The notes under the pieces: model-generated
What the model was told of the DNA's origin: nothing
Database searches by the model: none
What the model saw: the letters and a program-made list of their open reading frames with translations, nothing else
NCBI GenBank assembly: GCA_965660145.1
Contig: CBFHYX010000003.1
Coordinates: 124,001 to 188,000 of the forward strand
DNA from: JABURQ01 sp029243145
Lineage (GTDB): Bacteria; Planctomycetota; Planctomycetia; Planctomycetales; Planctomycetaceae
Reading direction: 5' to 3'
Length of the DNA stretch: 64,000 nucleotides
Program-made: the position numbers and the translations under genes
Shown here: positions 1 through 10,436 of the stretch, in pieces
Layout: every line of letters starts with the position of its first letter
Position numbering within the stretch: position 1 is the first letter of the stretch

Positions 1-3000
1 CTACTCAAAGGGACAGGCAGTGTTCCTCACGTTGGTCAACAATTGATGCAACCGGGCGAACCTTATTATGAGATCATTCGTAACTGGATTGCCGATGCGG
101 CCCAACTCAATCGGTCGTCCTCACGTGTCGCGAAAATTACCGTCACTCCCGAAAATCCCGTTGTCCAAGAGATCGGGCAAAAACAGCAAGTCCGTGTCTT
201 GGCACATTATCAAGACGGATCACAACGCGATGTGACTCAGGAAGCCTTCGTCACCAGTGGGGATACTGAAATCGCCGCCGTGAACAAATTCGGAATCATG
301 ACGGCTCTTCGTCGTGGTGAATCGCCCGTGTTGTGTCGTTTCGAAGGTGCTTACGCCGCTACGACTTTAACCGTAATGGGAGACCGCGAAGGGTTTGTCT
401 GGCAACAACCGGAAACCTGGAGTCGCATCGACGAATTGGCGGCTTCCAAATGGCAACGGATGAAGATTCAACCCTCAGGCTTATCAACCGATGCAGAATT
501 CATCCGTCGTATCTATCTTGACCTCACCGGAGTCCCCCCCACTGCCGATCAGGTTCGGGCATTCATGGCAGACGCCACCGATGTCCAAGTCAAGCGGGCC
601 TCGCTCATCGATCAATTGATCGGAAGTACAGAATACATCGAGTTTTGGACCAACAAATGGGCCGACCTGTTGCAGGTGAACGGGAAGTTTCTAGGTCGTC
701 CGGGGGCGGTCGCTTTTCGAAAATGGATTCGAGATCATATTGAGAAGAATACTCCTTACGATCAATTTGTAACCGAAGTGGTGACCGCCGATGGATCCAA
801 TAAAGAAAACCCGGCAGCTTCCTATTATAAAATCCTCCGCGATCCAGCCGACACGATGGAAAACACGACCCATCTGTTTTTGGCAGTTCGCTTCAACTGC
901 AACAAGTGTCACGATCATCCATTTGAGCGATGGACCCAAGACCAATATTACGAGACGGCTGCGTTCTTTGCGCAAGTCGGATTGAAACGTGACCCGAACG
1001 AAAAGGGGAACATTGGGGGAACGGCCGTTGAAGGAGCCAAGCCGCTTTATGAAGTGGTCTACGATAAACCCGAAGGGGAAATCAAACACGATCGAACGGG
1101 TGAAGTGACCGCTCCAGAGTTTCCTTATGAAGCCGTTTACAAGGCACCAGAAGCAGCCACTCGTCGCCAGCAACTTGCGGAGTGGATGACATCATCCGAC
1201 AACCAATACTTTGCCCGCAGTTATGTGAATCGATTGTGGGGATACATGTTCGGCATCGGAATCATCGAACCGATTGATGATATTCGAGCAGGAAATCCGC
1301 CCACGAATCCGGAGTTATTGGATTATCTCGAAGCGGAATTTATTCAAAGCGGCTTTAATGTTCGGCATGTCATTCAGTTGATTTGTAAATCGCGGACATA
1401 CCAGCTTTCCATTGAGCAAAATCGCTGGAATGCAGATGATAAAATTAACTACTCGCACGCTCTTGCCCGACGATTGCCGGCAGAAGTTTTGTATGACTCC
1501 GTTTATCGATCCGTGGGTGCTCAGACAAAGATACCCGGCGTTCCACCGGGTACACGTGCCGCTGAACTTCCCGATGTTAGCATCAAAATCCCGGGCGGGT
1601 TCCTGAACACGTTCGGTCGCCCACCGCGAGAAAGTTCTTGCGAATGCGAACGGACCAACGAAATGCAACTCGGTCCCGTTATGGCGTTAATTAGTGGTCC
1701 GACAATTGCTGACGCCATTGTTGACGGAAATAACGATCTCCACAAACTTGTGAAAGAAGAAGCCGACGATCAAAAAATGATCAACGAAATATTCCTGCGA
1801 ATCCTCAACCGTCCTGCCACCGAGTCGGAAGTTGCGGCCACTTTGAAATCGATGCAGGAGATTGACCCCGACCACTTGGCTCTTCAACAAGAATTGAAAG
1901 AACGAGAAACCTGGTGGACAGAGACAAAGCCGAAACTCGAAACGAAACGCCAGCAAATGATGGTGGTCGCTCAGCAGAAAATTGATGATTACAAAGTCAC
2001 CACCGCTGAAGAAGTCGCCAAGAAAACCAAAGAGCGGGAAGACCGCATTGCCGCCGCAGAAACAAAACTCAAAACCCACGAAGACACTGTTCCCGCGAAA
2101 CTCACAGCGTGGGAAGCCAAGCAAGACACAACCGGATGGACGTTGCTTGATCCTGCAGAAATGAAATCTTCCATGGGAGCCGAATTTGAAAAACGGGACG
2201 ACCTTTCGATTTTCGTCTCTGGCAAAAATGGGAAAGGGACTTACACAATCGTCGCCGAGACAGAAGCGACCAACATTACTGGCATCCGTTTGGAAGTTCT
2301 CTCTGACGAAAAACTTCCCGGAAAAGGTCCAGGTCGTGCGATGAACGGTAACTTTGTGTTGACCGAACTTTCTGTCTCAGCCGCTTCGAAAGCAAATCCT
2401 GAGTCTGCCATAGCTGTGAAGCTGGAAAAGGCACTCGCCGACAAAGCCCAAGACGGATATGCCATTGCCACCGCGATTGATGGAAATACGACTGCGTCTA
2501 ACAATGGTTGGGCTATGGTCAACGGCGTTGGGTCGACTCACTGGGCCACTTTTGAGGTCAAAGAACCGATCACCAATGAAGGTGGAACACGTCTCGTCTT
2601 CACAATGAATCAGCAGTACAACGATGGTACTCATTCCATCGGAAAATTTCGGTTGGCTATTACAACTGCCAAGAAACCGGTCGGGCTTGGTTTGTCTGAA
2701 GAAGTGCAGCCGATTCTTGCCACCGTTCCCGAAGAACGTACTGACGAACAGAAAGCCAAACTGTTGGACTTCTTCCGTCGTCAGGACCAACCACTCCAGA
2801 ACTTGGTCAAAGCCGTCGCGACTGCCAAACAACCATTACCGGCTGACCCCAAATTGGTGGCGTTGGAAAAAGATTTGACCGAGGTAAGTCAACCGATTCG
2901 TGAGGATCCGAATCTCGTCCAATTGAAAAAAGATTTGACCATGAGTGAAACACAAACAGGAAACAAACGACTGACGATGGCGCAGGATTTGGCTTGGGCG

Positions 3001-3036
3001 CTCATTAATAGTCCCGCATTCTTGTTTAATCACTAA
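1..3036 (+). CDS. DUF1549/DUF1553 (PSCyt2/PSD1) protein, 5' end missing
   Basis: The reading frame is open from base 1, so the true start lies left of the window; 1011 codons are visible. The first residues (LLKGTGSVPHVGQQ) match the usual linker before the Big-2-like domain, which follows at about residues 45-120. Next comes DUF1549 (about 140-310, with the CNKCHDHPF motif), then DUF1553 (about 390-610), a charged coiled-coil stretch (about 630-710) and a discoidin-like region (about 720-900). These large secreted proteins are nearly restricted to planctomycetes and relatives. Their role is unproven and is usually linked to polysaccharide use. The DUF1501 gene that follows, 131 bases downstream, is the standard partner. 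A PSCyt1 haem domain would be expected in the missing N-terminus. Confidence 0.93.
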   Translation, partial: LLKGTGSVPHVGQQLMQPGEPYYEIIRNWIADAAQLNRSSSRVAKITVTPENPVVQEIGQKQQVRVLAHYQDGSQRDVTQEAFVTSGDTEIAAVNKFGIMTALRRGESPVLCRFEGAYAATTLTVMGDREGFVWQQPETWSRIDELAASKWQRMKIQPSGLSTDAEFIRRIYLDLTGVPPTADQVRAFMADATDVQVKRASLIDQLIGSTEYIEFWTNKWADLLQVNGKFLGRPGAVAFRKWIRDHIEKNTPYDQFVTEVVTADGSNKENPAASYYKILRDPADTMENTTHLFLAVRFNCNKCHDHPFERWTQDQYYETAAFFAQVGLKRDPNEKGNIGGTAVEGAKPLYEVVYDKPEGEIKHDRTGEVTAPEFPYEAVYKAPEAATRRQQLAEWMTSSDNQYFARSYVNRLWGYMFGIGIIEPIDDIRAGNPPTNPELLDYLEAEFIQSGFNVRHVIQLICKSRTYQLSIEQNRWNADDKINYSHALARRLPAEVLYDSVYRSVGAQTKIPGVPPGTRAAELPDVSIKIPGGFLNTFGRPPRESSCECERTNEMQLGPVMALISGPTIADAIVDGNNDLHKLVKEEADDQKMINEIFLRILNRPATESEVAATLKSMQEIDPDHLALQQELKERETWWTETKPKLETKRQQMMVVAQQKIDDYKVTTAEEVAKKTKEREDRIAAAETKLKTHEDTVPAKLTAWEAKQDTTGWTLLDPAEMKSSMGAEFEKRDDLSIFVSGKNGKGTYTIVAETEATNITGIRLEVLSDEKLPGKGPGRAMNGNFVLTELSVSAASKANPESAIAVKLEKALADKAQDGYAIATAIDGNTTASNNGWAMVNGVGSTHWATFEVKEPITNEGGTRLVFTMNQQYNDGTHSIGKFRLAITTAKKPVGLGLSEEVQPILATVPEERTDEQKAKLLDFFRRQDQPLQNLVKAVATAKQPLPADPKLVALEKDLTEVSQPIREDPNLVQLKKDLTMSETQTGNKRLTMAQDLAWALINSPAFLFNH

Positions 3037-3167
3037 TTGATGACGATTAGAAGCCAACGGCTGGCTTTCAGAACATTTTCTAGACAAACATCAACAGATT
3101 TAGATACAATCAATCCGATAACAACAGAACGCTGAGGCACACACAATCTCAGCCAAAGGAGTTCGCT

Positions 3168-4634
<1,467 letters not shown>

Positions 4635-4661
4635 ATCCTGTTGCCTGATTCTAGCTTCATG

Positions 4662-4691
4662 GGGGACTTTCTTAAGAGAGTCCCCTTTTTT
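4662..4691 (+). terminator. Intrinsic terminator after the DUF1501 gene
   Basis: GGGGACTTTC (4662-4671), loop TTAA, GAGAGTCCCC (4676-4685): a 10-bp stem with one G-U pair, followed directly by six T. It lies 28 bases after the stop codon and closes the DUF1549/1553-DUF1501 unit. Confidence 0.88.
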
Positions 4692-4730
4692 ATTGCTGAT
4701 AAAGAATAGGCTTCGGGAATACTTCCTCAA

Positions 4731-4746
4731 AATCGGACGTCCGATT
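4731..4746. promoter_or_regulatory. 16-bp perfect palindrome, possible operator
   Basis: AATCGGAC followed by GTCCGATT is a perfect, gapless 16-bp palindrome. It lies 102 bases upstream of the PEP-CTERM metalloprotease start and past the preceding terminator, so it sits in that gene's own control region. It could bind a dimeric regulator. No clear -35/-10 pair was recognised next to it, so an operator role is inference. Confidence 0.35.
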
Positions 4747-4848
4747 AGACTTGTTAAGGATTCTGAAGACTGGGCACTTTCAGGACTGAATTTTCCCGAT
4801 GGGCTGATTACAGTAGATGTGCTTTGAAATACCTTCAGGATTCCAATC

Positions 4849-5802
4849 GTGAATTTCAAGTTTGCGTTGATCATCTGTCTGAATCTGCTGTTGATGCAGT
4901 CTCACCCTGCGCAAGCCGCTTTCGTTGTCAATTTGCAGTTTGACGATGTGCTTAATAACACGGGAGTCGGTTTCGACGACCCAACTCATGGCATGGCTCG
5001 CCGAGATACAGTTCAATCCGTAATGAACTATGTCTCTAGCCAACTCGATTCCGTGGTTTATAACACTGCCGTTGATTACCGGATTCAAAACTCACAAACG
5101 GATGGCTCCGGGTTCCTCGCCAGCTCTGGTCCATACTTCTTTCAATCTCCGAACGGTTATCGGAACGGCTTTGTGTATGATCATGCGACGACTGGCATCG
5201 ATCCCTCTGGTGGCTTTCCAGACGCCATTGCCACTTTCGATTTCGGCTACAACTGGCATCCGGGAACATCCGCCAATCCGGGCGGGCTTTTCGATTTATT
5301 CAGTGTAATTTTACATGAGTTTACCCATGCGATGGGCTTTTTGTCGTTGGTTAATTCATCGGGAGTCAGCAGCATCAGCGGAACCGATCCGGGAGTATTT
5401 GGTGTGTTCGCCAGTTTTCTGGAACGTGGTGATGGCACACCACTCTTTGGGCCGGGTGGAGACTTTCAGGGAAATCTCGGTGACCTCACCAGCGACGATG
5501 TGTATTTTGACGGCCCCAATGCGACTGCCGCCAATGGTGGAAATCCCATTAAAATCTATGCACCCGGAACTTTTCAAACAGGCTCATCGTTCGCGCACCT
5601 CGATCCCATGTTGAATACATTGATGAATCCCAGCTTTGGTCCCGGCGTCGAAAAACGCGAATGGACCACGTACGATTCGGCCATCCTGCAAGACATCGGT
5701 TGGGAGTTTTCAGGAGCCACCGCTGTACCGGAACCTGGTTCAATGACCCTGATACTCCTCACGTTCTGTGGAGTCGCTTACCGCAAGCGTCGGCAGCTTT
5801 GA
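4849..5802 (+). CDS. PEP-CTERM secreted metalloprotease-like protein
   Basis: 317 residues starting with GTG. A signal peptide is visible (hydrophobic residues 5-16, cleavage near AQAA 21-24). A zinc-metalloprotease signature HEFTH-AMGF sits at residues 156-164, giving two zinc histidines and the catalytic Glu in the HExxHxxGF arrangement. The C-terminus is a PEP-CTERM tag: VPEP at about 293-296, a hydrophobic helix, then RKRR. Known PEP-CTERM proteins are handled by an exosortase and anchored or released at the surface. No exosortase gene is in the window. The substrate is unknown. An alternative is a non-proteolytic NF038122-type family member, but the intact HExxH argues for activity. Confidence 0.82.
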   Translation: MNFKFALIICLNLLLMQSHPAQAAFVVNLQFDDVLNNTGVGFDDPTHGMARRDTVQSVMNYVSSQLDSVVYNTAVDYRIQNSQTDGSGFLASSGPYFFQSPNGYRNGFVYDHATTGIDPSGGFPDAIATFDFGYNWHPGTSANPGGLFDLFSVILHEFTHAMGFLSLVNSSGVSSISGTDPGVFGVFASFLERGDGTPLFGPGGDFQGNLGDLTSDDVYFDGPNATAANGGNPIKIYAPGTFQTGSSFAHLDPMLNTLMNPSFGPGVEKREWTTYDSAILQDIGWEFSGATAVPEPGSMTLILLTFCGVAYRKRRQL

Positions 5803-5949
5803 AGATCACTGCGATTTGTTCTACTTCTTCGATCACCATTGTCTCGTCGAACAGATCAGACTGCGCGAATTCTTAATCTCGTATTTGATCTGCTCCGATA
5901 GAACGACTAGCCTGATAGGGATACAGTCTCATTATCAAGGGAATCCACG

Positions 5950-8154
5950 ATGTTTCTCCGTCTGATTATAAACTTACAGATCTTCGTTCTCTTCACTCCT
6001 CTTGTCGAAGCAAGTCCCCTCACCGATCAACAAGAAATCTTGCGAGGAGTCAGCTCGATTGAAGTGGGAGGAACCGTCGGAACCTTACTGGTCTATGGTG
6101 AAAATGCAGTCACCTTGGCAGAAGGTCAGAAGAACGAAATCAATTACCCTATCGCGGCAGCAGCTCGCTTGGGGAAAGGTCGCTTGGCGGCCTTTGGTCA
6201 CGAGTCGGCATTTGGGGACAAGTACGATGCCAACGAAAAACTACTCTCCAACTTGCTGATGTGGTTATCCGGTAAGGACTCACAACTGACTGACCTCAAG
6301 ATTGCCGTACACGGAAACGGACGTTTTACGGCTGCCTTAAAAAAACGTGGCGTTTCTTCATCCACTTTGAACGATGGAAACTGGAAGAAAACACTTTCAG
6401 AATCCGATGTGATTGTTGCCAGTGTCGGAGCGATGACAAACGAGCAAGCGGATGAGTTGGCAATATACGTCAAAGAGGGTGGAGGACTGTTGTGCGGATT
6501 TCCAGGATGGGCCTGGTCTTCCTACATTGCCAAAGAAAAAGGAGCCGTCCTCAAGGATGAGTGTCCTGCAAATCACCTCTACCAGCAAGCGGGCATCGTC
6601 TGGACGACGAGTACCGTTTCGCTTCCCAATCAACGTGCCCGACTTTCTAACAAAGATTCGCTGCTGAACACCAATGTGATGTTCCTGCTTGATGCCATCG
6701 AAGATCCCAAAACCGCTCAAAATGTTTCCCCCGAGACCGTGGCTTCCGCATTACTACAAATCGGTGGCAGTCTCCCGAGTAATGATTCGACAGTCATTCC
6801 TCGGTTGAAAGCGCTACTCAAAAAATTTCAGCCTCAGTTAATCGCACCAACCACGAAAAAAACAATCAGCAAAACGCAAACCCAAGCTTATCTGGGTTGC
6901 CTGCTCGATGCGGTTTATGCGGCCTCAGCACCTCCCGAAGAGCTGATGCCCTCTGAATTGGGGGTTCCCTCTTTAGGGAGTTGCCGAAAAGCAAGCAAAC
7001 GTGAAACAATCACAACGACAATCGAAACCCAAAAACATGGACGATACGGTTTTGGTGCCTATGCATACCCTGGAGAACTCGTTTCGGTCACGTTACCCGA
7101 TGCAGCGGTTAAAGCGGGATTTAAAATTCGAGTCGGCGCTCACTCCGACAAACTCTGGGATAAAGATAAATGGGAACGACCACCGCAAGTCGACCGAGTC
7201 TATCCGGCTCATGCCTCCTCATTTCAAGTCGCCAATGCCTATGGCGGTTTGATTTATCTTGAGGTTCCTCGCAACTGCAAAATCGACTCCGTAAAAATTC
7301 AAGTTGATAATGTGATTGCGGCACCTTACTACAAACATGGTGTCACCGAGCCGGCTGATTGGCGGTCTTCGTTACGAAATGCACCCGGCCCGTGGGCCGA
7401 ACTCGAAACCGACAAAATGATCCTGACACTACCTTCAGACATGATTCGTACTCTCGATTTCCCCGACAAACTGATGGATCATTGGATTAAAGTTCTTGAT
7501 GCCTGTGCCGATCTGGCGAGTATCAATCGAGATCGTCCGCGTCACGAGCGAATTGTTGCCGACGTGCAACCATCTGCCGGTTATCTCCACTCGGGATATC
7601 CCATCGTGGCCGACATGAAAGCTTCTCCTCGAATGGGAAACTATGAAGAAATGGTTTCTCAAGGAGATTGGGGTTATTACCACGAACTGGGTCACAATCA
7701 TCAGCAAAAAGAATGGACGTTTGACGGCACAGGCGAAGTGACCTGTAATCTGTTTGGGCTGTACTGCTTTGATAACATCCATCACGGCAAGGCCAACCAT
7801 CGCTTCAGTGATATGACCAAATGGTATGAGGAAGCGCGTGCCCACATCGCGGGTGGTGCTCCGTTTGACGATTGGAAATCGAAGCCGTTCTTGGCACTTA
7901 CCATGTATGAGCAAATGATACGAGAATTCGGTTGGGAACCCTTCAAAACCATCTTTGCCGACTATCAAAAGATGCCAGCGAGTCAAAAGCCAAAAACAGA
8001 TCTCGAACGCCGAGACCAATGGATGATTCGCTTCTCCAAGCAAGTTAATCGTAACTTGGGGCCGTTCTTTGAAGCTTGGGGGGTACCGACAAGTGAAGCT
8101 GCCCGGAAATCTATTGCCGATCTCCCTGCCTGGATGCCAGAATCACTCCAGTAA
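5950..8154 (+). CDS. Peptidase M60 (enhancin-like) domain protein
   Basis: 734 residues with an N-terminal signal peptide (about 1-19, ending VEAS). The C-terminal third has the M60 zinc signature: HELGHNH at residues 578-584, followed by GTGEV with Glu596. This fits the HExxHx(8-28)E arrangement of the gluzincin-like M60 family, whose characterised members cleave mucin-type glycoproteins. The first 300 residues look like a class I glutamine-amidotransferase-like or ThuA-like fold (for example the GGGLLCGFPGW stretch), with no obvious catalytic Cys. It follows the PEP-CTERM metalloprotease on the same strand after 147 bases. Together they suggest surface glycoprotein degradation. Confidence 0.8.
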   Translation: MFLRLIINLQIFVLFTPLVEASPLTDQQEILRGVSSIEVGGTVGTLLVYGENAVTLAEGQKNEINYPIAAAARLGKGRLAAFGHESAFGDKYDANEKLLSNLLMWLSGKDSQLTDLKIAVHGNGRFTAALKKRGVSSSTLNDGNWKKTLSESDVIVASVGAMTNEQADELAIYVKEGGGLLCGFPGWAWSSYIAKEKGAVLKDECPANHLYQQAGIVWTTSTVSLPNQRARLSNKDSLLNTNVMFLLDAIEDPKTAQNVSPETVASALLQIGGSLPSNDSTVIPRLKALLKKFQPQLIAPTTKKTISKTQTQAYLGCLLDAVYAASAPPEELMPSELGVPSLGSCRKASKRETITTTIETQKHGRYGFGAYAYPGELVSVTLPDAAVKAGFKIRVGAHSDKLWDKDKWERPPQVDRVYPAHASSFQVANAYGGLIYLEVPRNCKIDSVKIQVDNVIAAPYYKHGVTEPADWRSSLRNAPGPWAELETDKMILTLPSDMIRTLDFPDKLMDHWIKVLDACADLASINRDRPRHERIVADVQPSAGYLHSGYPIVADMKASPRMGNYEEMVSQGDWGYYHELGHNHQQKEWTFDGTGEVTCNLFGLYCFDNIHHGKANHRFSDMTKWYEEARAHIAGGAPFDDWKSKPFLALTMYEQMIREFGWEPFKTIFADYQKMPASQKPKTDLERRDQWMIRFSKQVNRNLGPFFEAWGVPTSEAARKSIADLPAWMPESLQ

Positions 8155-8249
8155 AACATCGCTCGGTAGAGCTGTCCCTCAAGCGATCAGACATGTAGAC
8201 TATTAGATGTATACACAATCGCTTGTTCTGAACCGGTAATCTTTGCGCG

Positions 8250-9248
8250 ATGAAACGGTTTGTTGCCTTGGCCATCTTGTTGACGCTTCTGGCGTCATTT
8301 GGAACGATCGGGTTTCATTTAACGTCCGAAACCGATTGGTTGGACAGTCTCTATCTTGCCGTCATCACACTTACGACCGTCGGCTCGCGCGAACCTCCCG
8401 AACTCGATTCCGATGGCAAAATCTTTGTCATGGTTTATCTGATACTCGGTTTGGGCGTCTTCAGCTATAGCGCATTTCAGATTGGTTCAGTCGTCGTCAA
8501 CGCGGAACTCCGCGGCATGTTTGAAAGACGGAAAATGCAAAAGCACATCGATCAATTGAAAGACCATTACATTGTCTGCGGGCTCGGCAGAATGGGAGAC
8601 ACCATCTGCGAGTATCTGCAACAGCGGGGCAAACCATTTGTCGTCGTTGACAACGATGAATCGAGACTGCATGAAATTTGTGTCGGCGATGGCTGGAATT
8701 ATATCCATGGTGATGCGACCGATGACAACATTCTGAAGAGTGCAGGGATCGACCGGGCCAAATCGCTCGCCAGCGTGTTGCCGACCGATGCCGACAATGT
8801 CTATGTGATACTTTCAGCACGATTACTGAATGATAAAATGCAGATTGTGGCCCGCGCCGGTGATGAAAAGGCGGTCGAGAAGATGGAACGTGCGGGCGCA
8901 TCGCGTGTCATTAGTCCATTCAGTACGGGTGCTGTCAAAATCGCTCGATTCATGATCAACCCGAGCATCGAAGATTTCCTGGAAGTCGCCGATAACCGAG
9001 GAACCGATTGGGAACTGGCCGACGTGCAAATCTCCGAAAAAAGCACACTCATCGGCAAACAATTGATGGAAACCGACCTACGCGACCGAGGCGTGATGGT
9101 GATCGGAATTCGGCGTGTCGATGGCGAACGCTTGATGCCTCCCCCCGGAACAGCCATCATTCAGGCCGGAGACAGCCTGTTCGCCTTCGGCTCCACAAAT
9201 GCCGTCAATGCCATGATTACCGAATCGATTGGCGAGAATTCGATTTAA
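8250..9248 (+). CDS. Two-TM potassium channel with RCK (TrkA-N/TrkA-C) domains
   Basis: 332 residues. TM1 is at 5-22, the pore helix and filter at about 33-48, and TM2 at about 57-78. An RCK/TrkA-N Rossmann domain follows from about 100 (HYIVCGLGRMG, acidic DNDES after the second strand), with TrkA-C at about 245-325. The layout matches MthK-like ligand-gated K+ channels: four pore domains with cytoplasmic RCK rings that bind nucleotide or Ca2+. The filter reads TTVGSRE (residues 42-48) where TVGYGD is usual, so both the aromatic residue and the second glycine are replaced. Ion selectivity is therefore uncertain even though the family is clear. Confidence 0.87.
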   Translation: MKRFVALAILLTLLASFGTIGFHLTSETDWLDSLYLAVITLTTVGSREPPELDSDGKIFVMVYLILGLGVFSYSAFQIGSVVVNAELRGMFERRKMQKHIDQLKDHYIVCGLGRMGDTICEYLQQRGKPFVVVDNDESRLHEICVGDGWNYIHGDATDDNILKSAGIDRAKSLASVLPTDADNVYVILSARLLNDKMQIVARAGDEKAVEKMERAGASRVISPFSTGAVKIARFMINPSIEDFLEVADNRGTDWELADVQISEKSTLIGKQLMETDLRDRGVMVIGIRRVDGERLMPPPGTAIIQAGDSLFAFGSTNAVNAMITESIGENSI

Positions 9249-9370
9249 GGTCAGGATGATTACTATCCTCTAGACCTGTCAATTGCCGGACAGCAGGTTA
9301 AAATTGGCTCTTGATAACTATTCGCGTTTCACGACGTCATTCGTTTCCGTTTTGTACAGAATTCAGAATC

Positions 9371-10162
9371 ATGGCCCGACTGACACAAGCCGACCTTGTC
9401 GACCTCAACCATAAATTTGAAGAACGAACCCCCGTTGAACTCATTCAATGGGCGCACGAAATGTTTGGTGATCGATTGGCGGCCCTTTCGGCGATGCAAA
9501 AAGCGGGCAGTGTCTTATGTCACTTAATGTCACAACTTGAATTGGGTTTGAAAGTTCTGTTTGTCGATACGGGAGTGAACTTCCCGGAGACCCTTCAGAC
9601 TCGTGATCGCATCGCCAAGCAATATGGGTTGAATGTTATCACTCTACAACCCGAGTTAACCATGGAAGAACAAGCCGCCAAGCACGGCGTTCTGTACTTA
9701 ACAGTTGAAGGGCAACAGGAATGTTGCGACATGCGTAAAACTAAACCGCTACAAGCAGTCAAGGGGGAGTATGATGCGCTCTTGGGTTCGCTGCGTCGTT
9801 CTGACGGGGGGAAGCGAGAAAGCTGTCCGATTTTGGCCATTGATGAAAACATGAACTGCCTACGGATAAATCCGATGGCCATCATGGACGACGAACAACT
9901 CGAATCCTATATCAGTGAGAACGAGGTTATCACCAACCCGCTGCATGCTCAGGGGTATTCCACGATCAGTTGTAACCGCTGCACGACTCCGGTGCTGCCC
10001 AACGAGCCAAAACGAGCCGGACGCTGGAGGCACTTGGGCCCGTGGTCGGTCTATTGTGGCATTAACCCGACCGATATGGATCCGGCGAATTCACCCGCCA
10101 TTGATCTTTCGCAGGATCTTGTCGATCGCATTCTCGGACGCGAAACAGATTTCATGATCTGA
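9371..10162 (+). CDS. cysH: Phosphoadenylyl/adenylyl-sulfate reductase (CysH family, APS type)
   Basis: 263 residues from the ATG at 9371; upstream in-frame codons lack family similarity. CysH proteins reduce activated sulfate to sulfite with thioredoxin in assimilatory sulfur metabolism. The Cys pairs C118-C119 and C201-x-x-C204 are the four ligands of the [4Fe-4S] cluster that marks APS-using rather than PAPS-using enzymes. The C-terminal YCGIN stretch (C229) corresponds to the catalytic cysteine motif ECGIH. The nucleotide-binding region includes LFVDTGVNFPET (about 63-74). No other sulfate-assimilation gene is adjacent. It converges on a small membrane-protein gene with a 12-base gap. Confidence 0.9.
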   Translation: MARLTQADLVDLNHKFEERTPVELIQWAHEMFGDRLAALSAMQKAGSVLCHLMSQLELGLKVLFVDTGVNFPETLQTRDRIAKQYGLNVITLQPELTMEEQAAKHGVLYLTVEGQQECCDMRKTKPLQAVKGEYDALLGSLRRSDGGKRESCPILAIDENMNCLRINPMAIMDDEQLESYISENEVITNPLHAQGYSTISCNRCTTPVLPNEPKRAGRWRHLGPWSVYCGINPTDMDPANSPAIDLSQDLVDRILGRETDFMI

Positions 10163-10174
10163 TCGCCCTCGCAT

Positions 10175-10423
10175 CTAAGGAATCCAAGGAAAGAGACGAC
10201 CGTACCAATCGTAAAAGTTCTTGATTTGATCAAATTCCTGCGAGAGATAAATCAATGGTAAGTACAGTGTTCTGAAAGTTTCGTCGTCGGGGCCAGACAA
10301 CAACGGATAGAGAATCGGAGGGCTGAGAACGTACAGCAACGGAAGAAAAATCAGCCCCATCACAAGGATGGGGCCGATTGAACTTTTCTCGCGCTGAACG
10401 AGTTCTGGTTCGTTTTCTGTCAT
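10175..10423 (-). CDS. Small single-pass membrane protein, unknown function
   Basis: 82 residues from the ATG at 10423. One hydrophobic stretch (about residues 17-42, containing SPPILYP) is followed by a short aromatic-rich tail ending FPWIP. I do not recognise a family. The start was placed here because it lies 13 bases after the stop of the upstream gene on the same strand; a longer in-frame version would overlap that gene. The tight spacing suggests a two-gene operon with the Asn/Gly-rich secreted protein. Confidence 0.55.
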   Translation of the reverse strand: MTENEPELVQREKSSIGPILVMGLIFLPLLYVLSPPILYPLLSGPDDETFRTLYLPLIYLSQEFDQIKNFYDWYGRLFPWIP

Positions 10424-10436
10424 TGGTCGAGCTGCG

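Noticed and set aside
3051..3067. Terminator between the first two genes
   Set aside because: Only a 6-bp AAGCCA/TGGCTT stem without a proper T run; the two genes are usually co-transcribed.
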